The translations under genes were made by a program, and so were the position numbers. The notes beneath the pieces are model-generated. The model had not been told where the DNA came from, did no database searches, and was given only the letters and a program-made list of their open reading frames with translations. A stretch of 21,369 nucleotides of DNA from a virus: positions 1 through 21,369 of IMG/VR virus record IMGVR_UViG_3300005527_000352, one strand, 5' to 3'. Positions 1 through 5,533 of this stretch are shown here, piece by piece (position 1 is the first letter of the stretch; every line of letters begins with the position of its first letter).

Positions 1-147
1 AACACAGAACAAGTGCGCAAGCAACTGAACGTAGCAAAGTTTATTTTGTTCAGAATGATGGAAGAAGATGATGTGCGGGCTCAGTATCGTAAGAAGGTAG
101 CATCGCTCAAGGATATCCCAGCAAATTATGGTAAGGAGACAGTATAA
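1..147 (+). CDS. Hypothetical phage protein, 3' part only
   Basis: Frame 1 is open from the first base and ends at TAA 145-147, giving 48 residues of a protein whose start lies outside the window. The visible part is charged and likely helical (VRKQLNVAKF, RKKVASLKDIP). I do not recognise it. The stop shares its last A with the next start (TAATG), which is the packing used throughout this first cluster and supports it being a real gene end rather than chance read-through. Confidence 0.6.
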   Translation, partial: NTEQVRKQLNVAKFILFRMMEEDDVRAQYRKKVASLKDIPANYGKETV

Positions 148-338
148 TGTATTACGGAATGTTCACAGATGAAGGTAACAGAGTAGTTGACGGTATCGTA
201 ATTGCAGCAAGAGAGCTGATGATGGACTGGGGTAAGGTAGAGGAACTCCTAGCACTTCTAGCAACTCGCGAGGGGTTCGGCGAGGCAACAGACACAGCAG
301 TTCGTGAATATGTTTATGAGGCATTGGAGGGAGTATGA
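147..338 (+). CDS. Small hypothetical phage protein (63 aa)
   Basis: ATG at 147 overlaps the previous stop (TAATG) and is preceded by GGAGA at 135-139, a good ribosome binding site. The 63 aa product is acidic and helical (residues 25-60 are rich in E, L and A) with no membrane segment or Cys motif. An antisense frame at 163-426 is open but has no supporting start context. Function unknown; its place in a chain of ATGA-overlapping genes suggests a translationally coupled early operon. Confidence 0.65.
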   Translation: MYYGMFTDEGNRVVDGIVIAARELMMDWGKVEELLALLATREGFGEATDTAVREYVYEALEGV

Positions 339-481
339 GAATGACCAAAGAAGAGAAAGAGCTGTTCGAGAAGCGATTTCTAGAAGCGATGAAAAAGCGC
401 GAAGATCTAGTTAAAGCAGGTCGCAAGGCACTTAGAGAAGCCCGTATAGAAGCCCGTAGAAAAGCAATGGAGCGAGTATGA
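335..481 (+). CDS. Small highly charged helical protein (48 aa)
   Basis: ATG 335-337 overlaps the preceding TGA (ATGA) and is preceded by GGAGGGAG at 327-334, close to a perfect Shine-Dalgarno. The product alternates Lys/Arg with Glu along its whole length (TKEEKELFEKRF, RKALREARIEARRKAM), so a single long amphipathic or coiled helix is likely. Its next neighbour again starts by an ATGA overlap at 478. Role unknown; small basic phage proteins of this kind often bind host proteins or nucleic acid, but nothing here proves that. Confidence 0.65.
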   Translation: MRMTKEEKELFEKRFLEAMKKREDLVKAGRKALREARIEARRKAMERV

Positions 482-666
482 GATTCCCTAATTTAATGCA
501 AGAAGCAGAAGCAATTATGCAGGCATGGTCAGACTTTACGTTATATGACGCAATAGTGTTCATAGCAGATGACGCACAAGAGTACTCGAAACAGGTCAGA
601 GACGAGCTTGACGAATTGCTAAGTGACGAAGAGTTCTCAATTAACACAGTATGGAGCATAGTATGA
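478..666 (+). CDS. Small acidic hypothetical protein (62 aa)
   Basis: Start ATG 478 overlaps the previous TGA; GGAG at 469-472 precedes it. The protein is acidic, with a DDAQEYSKQVRDELDELL helix in its second half. No known domain recognised. The antisense frame at 432-749 covers the same DNA but lacks a credible ribosome binding site and opposes every neighbour. Operon context with the flanking genes is the main support. Confidence 0.65.
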   Translation: MRFPNLMQEAEAIMQAWSDFTLYDAIVFIADDAQEYSKQVRDELDELLSDEEFSINTVWSIV

Positions 667-809
667 AACAGTATAAAATCTACATTGACAAGCACGATGG
701 CTCGAAGAACTACACCATTTACGCAACATCCCGAGAACAAGCAGTTCAAGTATTTCGATCAACATTCGGATACAAGAACCTCATTGACATCGTAGTGGAG
801 ATTCGCTAA
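663..809 (+). CDS. Small hypothetical protein (48 aa)
   Basis: ATG 663 overlaps the previous TGA (ATGA), after GGAG at 653-656. The product starts MKQYKIYIDKHDG and has an alternating hydrophobic pattern (KIYI, YTIYA, IDIVVEIR) with a helical centre (SREQAVQVF), which looks like a small alpha/beta fold. Unknown function. It ends TAA 807-809, whose last A is the A of the next ATG. Confidence 0.6.
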   Translation: MKQYKIYIDKHDGSKNYTIYATSREQAVQVFRSTFGYKNLIDIVVEIR

Positions 810-940
810 TGGCAGCAATAAAAGACCTTTTAATACGAATACTCGAACTCTACGAAACGGGGTACAGTATTGGGGAGATCTCTGATATAGTACAAATGCC
901 CGTCAGCGTAGTCGAAGACACGATACAGACCTGGGCATGA
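809..940 (+). CDS. Small helix-turn-helix-like protein (43 aa)
   Basis: ATG 809 shares an A with the previous TAA; GGAG at 796-799 is the ribosome binding site. Residues 14-41 (YETGYSIGEISDIVQM then PVSVVEDTIQTW) have the spacing of a helix-turn-helix: a helix, a glycine-containing turn, the GEISDIVQMP helix and a recognition-type helix. This resembles the short HTH segments of transposase or sigma-region-4 type, so DNA binding is a reasonable inference. At 43 aa it could only be a minimal HTH, perhaps acting as a dimer. Confidence 0.6.
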   Translation: MAAIKDLLIRILELYETGYSIGEISDIVQMPVSVVEDTIQTWA

Positions 941-1146
941 TCTCCGGACTCGCATTATTGGTAATAGGCCTTGTTATAGGGTCTCTGTTAGGATCCCACG
1001 TAGGGCATATGATATCGGGTGGGATTCTAGCATTACTACTATTTCACCCGCAGACCCAGGAACTGAGAGAAGTTCTGATCATGACCTACGAGAAGGCCAG
1101 CCCAGAGATTATCAGAACAGCGACGGAAGCCCTACAGAAGCCATAG
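937..1146 (+). CDS. Small membrane protein with glycine-rich helices (69 aa)
   Basis: ATG 937 overlaps the previous TGA. Residues 2-20 (ISGLALLVIGLVIGSLLGS) and about 23-37 (GHMISGGILALLLF) form two hydrophobic segments with small-residue GxxxG-like spacing, as in helix-packing hairpins. The last 30 residues are soluble and charged. It probably sits in the host inner membrane; a holin-like or superinfection-exclusion role is possible but not supported beyond topology. It is the last gene of the first cluster. Confidence 0.6.
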   Translation: MISGLALLVIGLVIGSLLGSHVGHMISGGILALLLFHPQTQELREVLIMTYEKASPEIIRTATEALQKP

Positions 1147-1169
1147 GGGTTTGCTATAGGACCCCCTAT
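1143..1169 (+). terminator. Hairpin at end of first operon, weak terminator candidate
   Basis: ATAGGGG (1143-1149) pairs with CCCCTAT (1163-1169) around a 13-nt loop; an alternative fold pairs TATAGG (1155-1160) with CCTATA (1165-1170). The stem overlaps the stop codon of the last gene of the cluster. There is no run of T after it (AATTATAGTTT), so it is at best an inefficient or Rho-assisted terminator, or a 3'-end stabiliser. Confidence 0.35.
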
Positions 1170-1337
1170 AATTATAGTTTAAGGCTATGGTTCTCTAGAA
1201 GGGATATAGAGCACCTACCCCTTATTCATCCATATTCCGAATCTACTCTATGTCCTCCCCATTTCCATTTTCAAATCTTTTTCCAAAAAAATTTCCCCCA
1301 GAAAAATTTCCCAGAAATCCGCCGCCTAAAATAGTGC
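1147..1337. other. Non-coding spacer with hairpins and homopolymer tracts
   Basis: No credible gene is seen here. It holds the 3' arm of the hairpin above, a second imperfect hairpin (CTCTA 1193-1197 with TAGAG 1207-1211, extended by GGT/ACC), a C/T-rich stretch, and a short imperfect tandem duplication of AAAAATTTCCC...AG at about 1287-1314. The DNA then leads into the promoter at 1338. It separates two clusters of visibly different base composition, so it may be a regulatory or rearrangement junction. Confidence 0.5.
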
Positions 1338-1366
1338 TTGACACAGAGTCCTTTTTATTATATAAT
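1338..1366 (+). promoter_or_regulatory. Perfect sigma70-type promoter
   Basis: TTGACA at 1338-1343 and TATAAT at 1361-1366 are separated by exactly 17 bp. It lies 24 bp upstream of the first gene of the next cluster (ATG 1390) in a non-coding gap, so it very probably drives the small early-type genes from 1390 onward using host RNA polymerase. Confidence 0.85.
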
Positions 1367-1389
1367 CTATTCACATTATAGGAGCTGAT

Positions 1390-1590
1390 ATGGACAAAAC
1401 CGTTAACATTCAATTAACCGGCCCACAAATTGATCTACTCAGAGGTGTCTTATACGAATACTACTCTACACATTCTCCGCACGACGAAAACGAAGAATCC
1501 ATTCGTCTACAATTAGAAGATATCTTAGCCGATGCTGAAACTGAGCATTTCAATAAATTTATGAATTTCTTCAAAAACATCGAGGTTTAA
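1390..1590 (+). CDS. Small acidic hypothetical phage protein (66 aa)
   Basis: First gene behind the 1338 promoter; AGGAG at 1380-1384 precedes ATG 1390. The protein starts MDKTVNIQLTGPQIDLLRGVL, a pattern seen in small phage proteins in which a short beta strand leads into a helix (xVxLTxxQxxLL), followed by an acidic helix (EESIRLQLEDILADAE). No catalytic motif. Function unknown. Confidence 0.75.
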   Translation: MDKTVNIQLTGPQIDLLRGVLYEYYSTHSPHDENEESIRLQLEDILADAETEHFNKFMNFFKNIEV

Positions 1591-1591
1591 T

Positions 1592-1807
1592 ATGTCCTAC
1601 TCTATGTCCCGCCGATATACATCTAAGCTATTAGAAATGATGGATCAGGGCTTACTTACACCCGAGCAAGTAGCCAATATGTGTTTAGCATACATGTCCG
1701 AAGATGATGTAAAAGGTATGGTGCGTTACAATGATATTTTACAAGATGTTGAAAAAGAAATATCCGTGGATCTTACTATAGAGCAAATCAATGCTCTTGA
1801 TTTATAA
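1592..1807 (+). CDS. Conserved small phage protein, YMSEDDVK type (71 aa)
   Basis: ATG 1592 follows the previous stop by one base. The SRRYTSKLLEMMDQGLLTPEQVANMCLAYMSEDDVKGMVR segment resembles a small protein found repeatedly in T4-like cyanophages and related phages, in which a two-helix unit ends in a YMSEDDV-type motif. No function has been assigned to that family to my knowledge. The tail (DVEKEISVDLTIEQINAL) is acidic and helical. Confidence 0.75.
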   Translation: MSYSMSRRYTSKLLEMMDQGLLTPEQVANMCLAYMSEDDVKGMVRYNDILQDVEKEISVDLTIEQINALDL

Positions 1808-1829
1808 TAATTTACATTAAGGAAATACG

Positions 1830-2132
1830 ATGACCAGATCATGTCCTCCATGCGATGGCTTGTGCAATCAGGGTAGAGATTGTCCTGCTACTAAGATAAA
1901 GTTTATCTATGTCGGAGATTATTGGGTACCCTTTCCTTCTTCCGAATACGGTGGTATGTGGGCTGTTATCGCTGCTGACGATCAGGAGTGTGCTGAGATT
2001 TTAGAAAGAAACTCTACCTCTCTGTTTAATAAAGAATACGTCCATGAGATTCTCGATGCCGTGTCGAAGGCTCGGAGATTTGAATTGGCTGGGAGTGTAG
2101 AGTCGGAGCTTGTGAATAGCTTTTTTACTTGA
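1830..2132 (+). CDS. Phage protein with N-terminal four-Cys motif (100 aa)
   Basis: AAGGAA at 1819-1824 precedes ATG 1830. Residues 5-18 carry four cysteines in the pattern C-x2-C-x3-C-x5-C (CPPCDGLCNQGRDCP), a motif seen at the N-terminus of many small phage proteins and suited to zinc binding. The remainder (residues 22-100) has a hydrophobic YVGDYWVPFPSSEYGGMWAV core and a helical C-terminal half. It has no enzyme motif that I can name. A zinc-stabilised nucleic-acid or protein binder is an inference only. Confidence 0.7.
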   Translation: MTRSCPPCDGLCNQGRDCPATKIKFIYVGDYWVPFPSSEYGGMWAVIAADDQECAEILERNSTSLFNKEYVHEILDAVSKARRFELAGSVESELVNSFFT

Positions 2133-2143
2133 GGAAACTGGCC

Positions 2144-2455
2144 GTGAACGTAGAACTGGGAAAAGCTTTTGATCTAATTGAAACCTTGAATGGTATTGCA
2201 CACGACAGAGCGTGGGATACTTGGACAGCAGCAGATGAGATTTCTGATTCGGCGGAAGATGATGAGGACTGGTCTAGGGCCGAAGATATGCGGGAGGAAG
2301 CGTCTGAGGAACAAGCATCGTATTTTAGAGAAGAGTTTAGTTATCTAAGTTCTGAAGAACAAGAGCTGATTGTAAAGTGTTTGTCTTTGTCCGAGGACTT
2401 TAAAGATCAGTTTAAAACATACTATGGCGAGTCTGAGTTTGACGATGAATTCTGA
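2144..2455 (+). CDS. Acidic hypothetical protein (103 aa), GTG start
   Basis: I place the start at GTG 2144 because GAGGA at 2131-2135 sits at ribosome-binding distance from it; an upstream TTG at 2129 is open in frame but would place the Shine-Dalgarno inside the gene. The product is strongly acidic (SAEDDEDWSRAEDMREEASEEQ) and helical, ending ESEFDDEF. Such DNA-mimic-like acidity is common in early phage proteins but is not proof of function. Its end overlaps the next gene. Confidence 0.65.
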   Translation: MNVELGKAFDLIETLNGIAHDRAWDTWTAADEISDSAEDDEDWSRAEDMREEASEEQASYFREEFSYLSSEEQELIVKCLSLSEDFKDQFKTYYGESEFDDEF

Positions 2456-2633
2456 TCTGATTAAACGAATGTCCGATACTGCGAAAAGCAGAGTACCCGA
2501 AGGTCTGTCGGTTGATGCTTGGATTGATAGATATAATAAGGCCCTTGTAGAACTGGTCATTCAAGAATGCATCGATATTGTTCCTTGGGAGTATGAGGCG
2601 GAGATTAAACAACACTTTGGGGTTGAAGAATGA
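2445..2633 (+). CDS. FAELI..HFGVE family protein, copy 1 (62 aa)
   Basis: First of six small paralogues in this region. Its C-terminal half reads ALVELVIQECIDIV then IKQHFGVEE, matching the shared signature [FY]xELIVxEC ... IKxHFG[VI]E. ATG 2445 is preferred to the in-frame ATG 2424 because relatives start MN(E/S)xI and because it cuts the overlap with the preceding gene to 11 nt; neither start has a strong Shine-Dalgarno. This family is recurrent in T4-like phages, often in several copies, with no known function. Confidence 0.7.
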   Translation: MNSDLIKRMSDTAKSRVPEGLSVDAWIDRYNKALVELVIQECIDIVPWEYEAEIKQHFGVEE

Positions 2634-2731
2634 CTATATTAGTTTGGACTACTTTCTTTTTTGGTGTGGCAGTAGGAGTTCTTATATCTATGGGCATAGT
2701 TGCTTACGCTCGCTGGTCGGTGTTATCATGA
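2630..2731 (+). CDS. Membrane miniprotein (33 aa)
   Basis: ATG 2630 overlaps the previous TGA (ATGA) and its own TGA at 2729-2731 overlaps the next ATG, so the frame is locked between two coupled genes. Almost the whole product is one transmembrane helix (TILVWTTFFFGVAVGVLISM then GIVAYARW), with a positively charged residue near the C-terminal end. GGGGTTGAAGA upstream gives a weak ribosome binding site. Role unknown. Confidence 0.6.
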   Translation: MTILVWTTFFFGVAVGVLISMGIVAYARWSVLS

Positions 2732-2952
2732 ACGAACGAATTCGAGAACTTGCTCGCGAGGCAGGATTACCAACTTATAATCCAGATGGTATTCCAACTA
2801 AACTTGAAAAGTTCGCCGAACTAATTATCCAAGAATGTTGTGATCTTATTATGAAAAATCAATATAGCATGGTACCCGGATTTATGGAAAGACTGTCCGC
2901 ATATTCCGAGGTATGTATGCTGAAAGAACACTTTGGAGTTGAAAATGACTGA
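2728..2952 (+). CDS. FAELI..HFGVE family protein, copy 2 (74 aa)
   Basis: Best example of the local family: MNERIRELAREAGLP at the start, EKFAELIIQECCDLI in the middle and LKEHFGVEND at the end. ATG 2728 overlaps the stop of the membrane miniprotein. A longer in-frame opening to 2578 exists but would run through two other genes and starts with TTG, so I reject it. The conserved Cys after the (Q/E)E pair and the terminal HFGVE are the family's hallmarks. No catalytic role is known. Confidence 0.8.
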   Translation: MNERIRELAREAGLPTYNPDGIPTKLEKFAELIIQECCDLIMKNQYSMVPGFMERLSAYSEVCMLKEHFGVEND

Positions 2953-3052
2953 ACGTGAAATGCAGGCTATGTGGGCGGGTATCTTTGAAATAGGTAAGGG
3001 TATTACCTATATTCTTGCCATGATGTGCATGATTAAATATTTGTTCTTTTAA
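2945..3052 (+). CDS. Membrane miniprotein (35 aa)
   Basis: ATG 2945 overlaps the end of the preceding gene; TTGGAG at 2934-2939 lies at ribosome-binding distance. A short polar N-terminus (MTEREMQ) leads into a hydrophobic segment (ITYILAMMCMIKYLFF). Like the 2630 gene it is squeezed between two members of the FAELI family, so gene-for-gene alternation is visible here. Function unknown. Confidence 0.55.
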   Translation: MTEREMQAMWAGIFEIGKGITYILAMMCMIKYLFF

Positions 3053-3054
3053 TT

Positions 3055-3300
3055 ATGAATAATTCATTTGACGATTTGATGTATGAGGCTGGTCTTACAG
3101 TACAGGGGTGCTGGGATCAGATGGATGAATATGATCGTAAAGCTATAATTAAATTCGCCGAGCTAATTGTGCAAAAATGCGTCTCCGAAGCTGCTTTACT
3201 TGGTATGTCCAATTATGAGAATGATGATATTACCTGGGCAGCACTTACCATAGTTAAAAATATCAAATCTCGTTTCGGAGTGGATGATGAAAATAAGTAA
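3055..3300 (+). CDS. FAELI..HFGVE family protein, copy 3 (81 aa)
   Basis: Starts 2 nt after the previous stop. It contains IKFAELIVQKCVSEAA at about residues 34-49 and ends NIKSRFGVDDENK, so the family signature is kept with a Lys before the Cys and Arg for His in the final motif. The N-terminal MNNSFDDLMYEAGL matches the other copies' start. Divergence among copies is high, which argues for old duplications rather than a recent repeat. Confidence 0.75.
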   Translation: MNNSFDDLMYEAGLTVQGCWDQMDEYDRKAIIKFAELIVQKCVSEAALLGMSNYENDDITWAALTIVKNIKSRFGVDDENK

Positions 3301-3526
3301 ACCTGCAAAAGGAATCAAGGGTTTTATTATCAGAACATTCGATGATCCTAAGGACTGGTTCTTTCGTGTATATAATGAAGATCATTCATTTACCGATTAC
3401 CGAATAGAGCACTGTGATCTGGAGGTCACTATTGAATCCGAAGATGCAAATTTTTATGAACTACCAAACCAAGAAAATATTCTCGATTATTCAGAACAGG
3501 TGCTAAATGGAAGATCCCTTTATTGA
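3284..3526 (+). CDS. Conserved phage protein, FRVYNxDxxFTDY type (80 aa)
   Basis: Begins ATGATG at 3284 (ATG 3287 is equally possible) inside the end of the previous gene. The core KGFIIRTFDDPKDWFFRVY followed by FTDYRIEHCDLEVTI resembles a small, mostly beta protein widespread in T4-like phages of aquatic bacteria, always annotated as hypothetical. It interrupts the run of FAELI paralogues. No active-site residues can be named. Confidence 0.75.
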   Translation: MMKISKPAKGIKGFIIRTFDDPKDWFFRVYNEDHSFTDYRIEHCDLEVTIESEDANFYELPNQENILDYSEQVLNGRSLY

Positions 3527-3698
3527 CATTGCTAAAGAAGCACATTATAATATTTACGAAAGTCCGTTGTGGAAAAATACTGGTCGAAGATTTGCCGAAT
3601 CTATAGTTAAACAATGTCTTGACATTATAGATAGCAGTGAAGGTGATATAGACTTTGCAGTTTTTCAAATAAAAAAGAGATTTTTCAATGAAAATTAA
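3507..3698 (+). CDS. FAELI..HFGVE family protein, copy 4 (63 aa)
   Basis: Overlaps the preceding gene by 20 nt. It carries RRFAESIVKQCLDIID and ends QIKKRFFNEN, so the terminal HFGVE has degenerated to RFFNE. A perfect sigma70 promoter (3523-3551) is embedded in its first codons, which may constrain its sequence (residues PFIDIAKEAHYNIY). It is one of the shorter and more divergent members of the array. Confidence 0.7.
   Translation: MEDPFIDIAKEAHYNIYESPLWKNTGRRFAESIVKQCLDIIDSSEGDIDFAVFQIKKRFFNEN
3523..3551 (+). promoter_or_regulatory. Perfect sigma70-type promoter inside a gene
   Basis: TTGACA 3523-3528, 17-bp spacer, TATAAT 3546-3551, all inside the coding sequence 3507-3698. A 12/12 match at ideal spacing is unlikely to be chance, even in AT-rich DNA. 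It would give transcripts for the genes from 3688 onward independently of the 1338 promoter. Confidence 0.7.
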
Positions 3699-4179
3699 TA
3701 AAGAAGACTTAGCAGAACTACTTCGTAATGCTACGTTAGACAAAACTAACGTACAAAAGGTATTTGATGCTGTACGAAGCGGAGAAATGGACTTCGATGA
3801 CTTTTACTACGGTTGGTTAGACAATTTTCGTAATGAGGAATGGGAAAAGGCCTCATCCTTTAACGAATGGAAGGATGCTGTCATTGAACAAACGATGACA
3901 ACGCACATTTATACCGAAGAACACGAGTATGATCCTCGTAAAGCATTGAATGATGTCATCACTTGGCATTGCAAAGTTGCTTTAGATCCAAAAGTTAGTA
4001 GCGATGCCGCTGCTATAGTTGAGGAATGTGCAAAAATTTGTATGAGTCAAGCAGATCGTAAAAATATTAGAAAACGTTTCGGTCTTCCTGTCGAAACTAA
4101 CATTCAATATCCTGGACCAGACCCCCATGGATCAATAACTAGTCAATACACCAGACAATATAATCTTCCGAAGGATTAA
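3688..4179 (+). CDS. FAELI-family protein, long version (163 aa)
   Basis: Overlaps the previous gene by 11 nt. Residues from about 110 contain AAAIVEECAKICM and then NIRKRFGLP, the family signature, but the N-terminal half is much longer than in the other copies (an acidic region DFDDFYYGWLDNF, then a helical segment) and there is an added C-terminal tail rich in Pro, Gly and Gln. It may be a fusion of a family unit with another small phage domain. Function unknown. Confidence 0.7.
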   Translation: MKINKEDLAELLRNATLDKTNVQKVFDAVRSGEMDFDDFYYGWLDNFRNEEWEKASSFNEWKDAVIEQTMTTHIYTEEHEYDPRKALNDVITWHCKVALDPKVSSDAAAIVEECAKICMSQADRKNIRKRFGLPVETNIQYPGPDPHGSITSQYTRQYNLPKD

Positions 4180-4180
4180 A

Positions 4181-4438
4181 ATGCACGAGAAAATTAAAGA
4201 ACTAGCTAATAAAGCAGGTTTTGTGATGTGGGAAGAGGATGAGAAGCCATGGAACGATGATGTCATTGATTGGTCTTCAACTTATGACAAAGAACTTCAA
4301 GAATATACTAAATTAGTTGTGTTGGAGTGTGCAAAAGTTGCCAGACAAGACATTTTATCTCGAAGCGGTATGAATCAGCAGTATGACGGTAGAGTAATTA
4401 CCGAGGACGCAATTAAAAAACATTTTGGTATAGAATAA
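4181..4438 (+). CDS. FAELI..HFGVE family protein, copy 6 (85 aa)
   Basis: Starts one base after the previous stop. MHEKIKELANKAGFVMW at the N-terminus parallels MNERIRELAREAGLP of copy 2; YTKLVVLECAKVAR and IKKHFGIE complete the signature. It has an acidic, Trp-rich insert (WEEDEKPWNDDVIDW) before the core. It is the last member of the array. Confidence 0.75.
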   Translation: MHEKIKELANKAGFVMWEEDEKPWNDDVIDWSSTYDKELQEYTKLVVLECAKVARQDILSRSGMNQQYDGRVITEDAIKKHFGIE

Positions 4439-4439
4439 T

Positions 4440-4808
4440 ATGAGCTACTGTAGATTTTCTTCAGATAATTTTAGAAGTGACGTGTATGTTTACTATGGTG
4501 ATCTTGGATATACTTGCCATGTTGCATCTAGAAAAATTTCTAATATAGATGAATGTCCCGAGATTAGTATTTCTCTTAGTTTAGAGGACAATCAAAAGTT
4601 TATAGAAAGATATAGACAACGGCAGGATTGGATGGAGAATTATGCTAGTCGTATTCCCATTGAACATGAACTTGCCGGCACAACCTTTACAACAGATACC
4701 CCGGATGAGATGGTAGAAGAACTAATTTATTTGCGTGAGCAAGGATTTCATGTGCCACAGAATGCAATAGATATGTTAACGTTACTTGAGGAAAAAAATA
4801 ATGTCTGA
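4440..4808 (+). CDS. Conserved phage protein, MSYCRFSSDN type (122 aa)
   Basis: The start MSYCRFSSDNFRSDVYVYYG followed by a YTCHVASRK-like strand is a signature seen in many unrelated tailed phages. The middle (FIERYRQRQDWMENY) is helical, and the C-terminal third contains DTPDEMVEELIYLREQGFHVP. Homologues are always listed as hypothetical. The start is one base after the previous stop and the gene overlaps the next by 8 nt. Confidence 0.8.
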   Translation: MSYCRFSSDNFRSDVYVYYGDLGYTCHVASRKISNIDECPEISISLSLEDNQKFIERYRQRQDWMENYASRIPIEHELAGTTFTTDTPDEMVEELIYLREQGFHVPQNAIDMLTLLEEKNNV

Positions 4809-5001
4809 TATAAAATATGCATTTCTTATGATATATAATGCAGTCGTTGTTGTTGCCTCGGCGATGTCTGTTTACTATATTTCAGGTTGGATGATCTTTT
4901 TAATCCTTGCAGTTATGCGAGCGGAAATAATGCCTAATGATAGCGTAACGATGAAAACGATTTTGCCAACCACAAAAACTAAAACTGAGGAATCAAATTG
5001 A
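4801..5001 (+). CDS. Small membrane protein (66 aa)
   Basis: I choose ATG 4801, behind GAGG at 4789-4792, rather than an in-frame TTG at 4786. Residues about 5-24 (YAFLMIYNAVVVVASAMSVY) and 26-39 (SGWMIFLILAVMRA) form two membrane segments followed by a polar, Thr/Lys-rich tail. Small phage proteins with a similar KYAFLMIYNAVVV-type start occur in cyanophages. Location is probably the host inner membrane; function is unknown. Confidence 0.7.
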   Translation: MSDIKYAFLMIYNAVVVVASAMSVYYISGWMIFLILAVMRAEIMPNDSVTMKTILPTTKTKTEESN

Positions 5002-5483
5002 GTTTCATACCTACCGAAGAATATAGACAAATTTTACATCATTCTATAAATCTTTGTGTAGATGTTTTATTGAGGTATGATTATAGGTATCTTCTTATAA
5101 AAAGAACAGAAGAACCGTGTAAAGGTGTATATTGGCCTATAGGTGGTCGAGTACATAAACTTGAAACTTCTTTAGATGCAGCCAAACGAAAAATTAAAGA
5201 AGAGATAGGTATAGACTTTACTGCAGAATTAGCTCCAATTGGATTCTATGAGGATGTCTACGAAAAGAATAGTTTCGGTGATGGTCCTTATCATACTCTA
5301 TCAACAGTTTGGTTAGGACATCTGTCCAAAAAAGAATTTAAAAATATAAAATTGGATTCAACCGCTTCCGAATATAAATTGGACAAGCACATGCCGGAAA
5401 GATTCAAAGTACAGACGTTTGCAGACTATGGCAGGCCTTATTGGTATTTGGATTCCATAGGTAAATCTGAAAACAAGGCATAA
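4998..5483 (+). CDS. Nudix hydrolase, GDP-mannose mannosyl hydrolase-like
   Basis: A Nudix fold of 161 aa. The Nudix box lies at residues 50-72: G50, E56, R64, E68, E69 and G71 are present (GRVHKLE ... KRKIKEEIGI), but the usual RE pair is R64-K65. Loss of that Glu is typical of GDP-mannose mannosyl hydrolases (NudD/Gmm), which also share the preceding YWPIGGRV context (canonical YWFVPGGRV) and the following FYEDVYEKNSFGDGPYHT pattern. Those enzymes release mannose or glucose from GDP-sugars. The start is TTG 4998 overlapping the previous TGA, with GAGGA at 4987-4991. The phosphomannomutase gene two positions downstream fits a GDP-mannose link. An ordinary nucleotide-clearing Nudix enzyme is the alternative. 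Confidence 0.8.
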   Translation: MSFIPTEEYRQILHHSINLCVDVLLRYDYRYLLIKRTEEPCKGVYWPIGGRVHKLETSLDAAKRKIKEEIGIDFTAELAPIGFYEDVYEKNSFGDGPYHTLSTVWLGHLSKKEFKNIKLDSTASEYKLDKHMPERFKVQTFADYGRPYWYLDSIGKSENKA

Positions 5484-5486
5484 ATA
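5479..5486 (+). promoter_or_regulatory. T4-late-like promoter box CATAAATA
   Basis: CATAAATA at 5479-5486 is followed by CTAT, so 11 of 13 positions match the T4 late consensus TATAAATACTATT; T4-like cyanophages use a similar relaxed octamer. It overlaps the stop codon of the Nudix gene and lies about 50 nt upstream of the next gene, which is where a late promoter for that gene would be expected. Confidence 0.45.
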
Positions 5487-5489
5487 CTA

Positions 5490-5520
5490 TGTCGGCGCTT
5501 GCCGTGGACATTTATTTTTA
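5490..5520 (+). terminator. Bulged hairpin followed by T-rich run
   Basis: TGTC (5490-5493) plus GGC pairs with GCC (5501-5503) and GACA (5507-5510), with a GTG bulge and a GCTT loop; TTTATTTTTA follows directly. This resembles a modest Rho-independent terminator after the Nudix gene. Because it sits just downstream of the late-like box, it could instead be a stabilising structure at the 5' end of a late transcript. Confidence 0.35.
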
Positions 5521-5533
5521 ATCTGGAGAAATT

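Noticed and set aside
163-749. Long antisense frames opposite the first genes (163-426 and 432-749).
   Set aside because: They oppose a chain of coupled + strand genes, lack ribosome binding sites and read as Leu/Ser-rich shadow protein.
1287-1314. Short tandem duplication of an AAAAATTTCCC unit as a possible origin iteron or CRISPR-like repeat.
   Set aside because: Only two imperfect copies with no spacer pattern; too little to call more than a local duplication.
2578-2727. Long N-terminal extension of the 2728 gene back to a TTG at 2578.
   Set aside because: It would run through the end of one gene and all of the 2630 miniprotein; the relatives begin MNExI, which matches ATG 2728.
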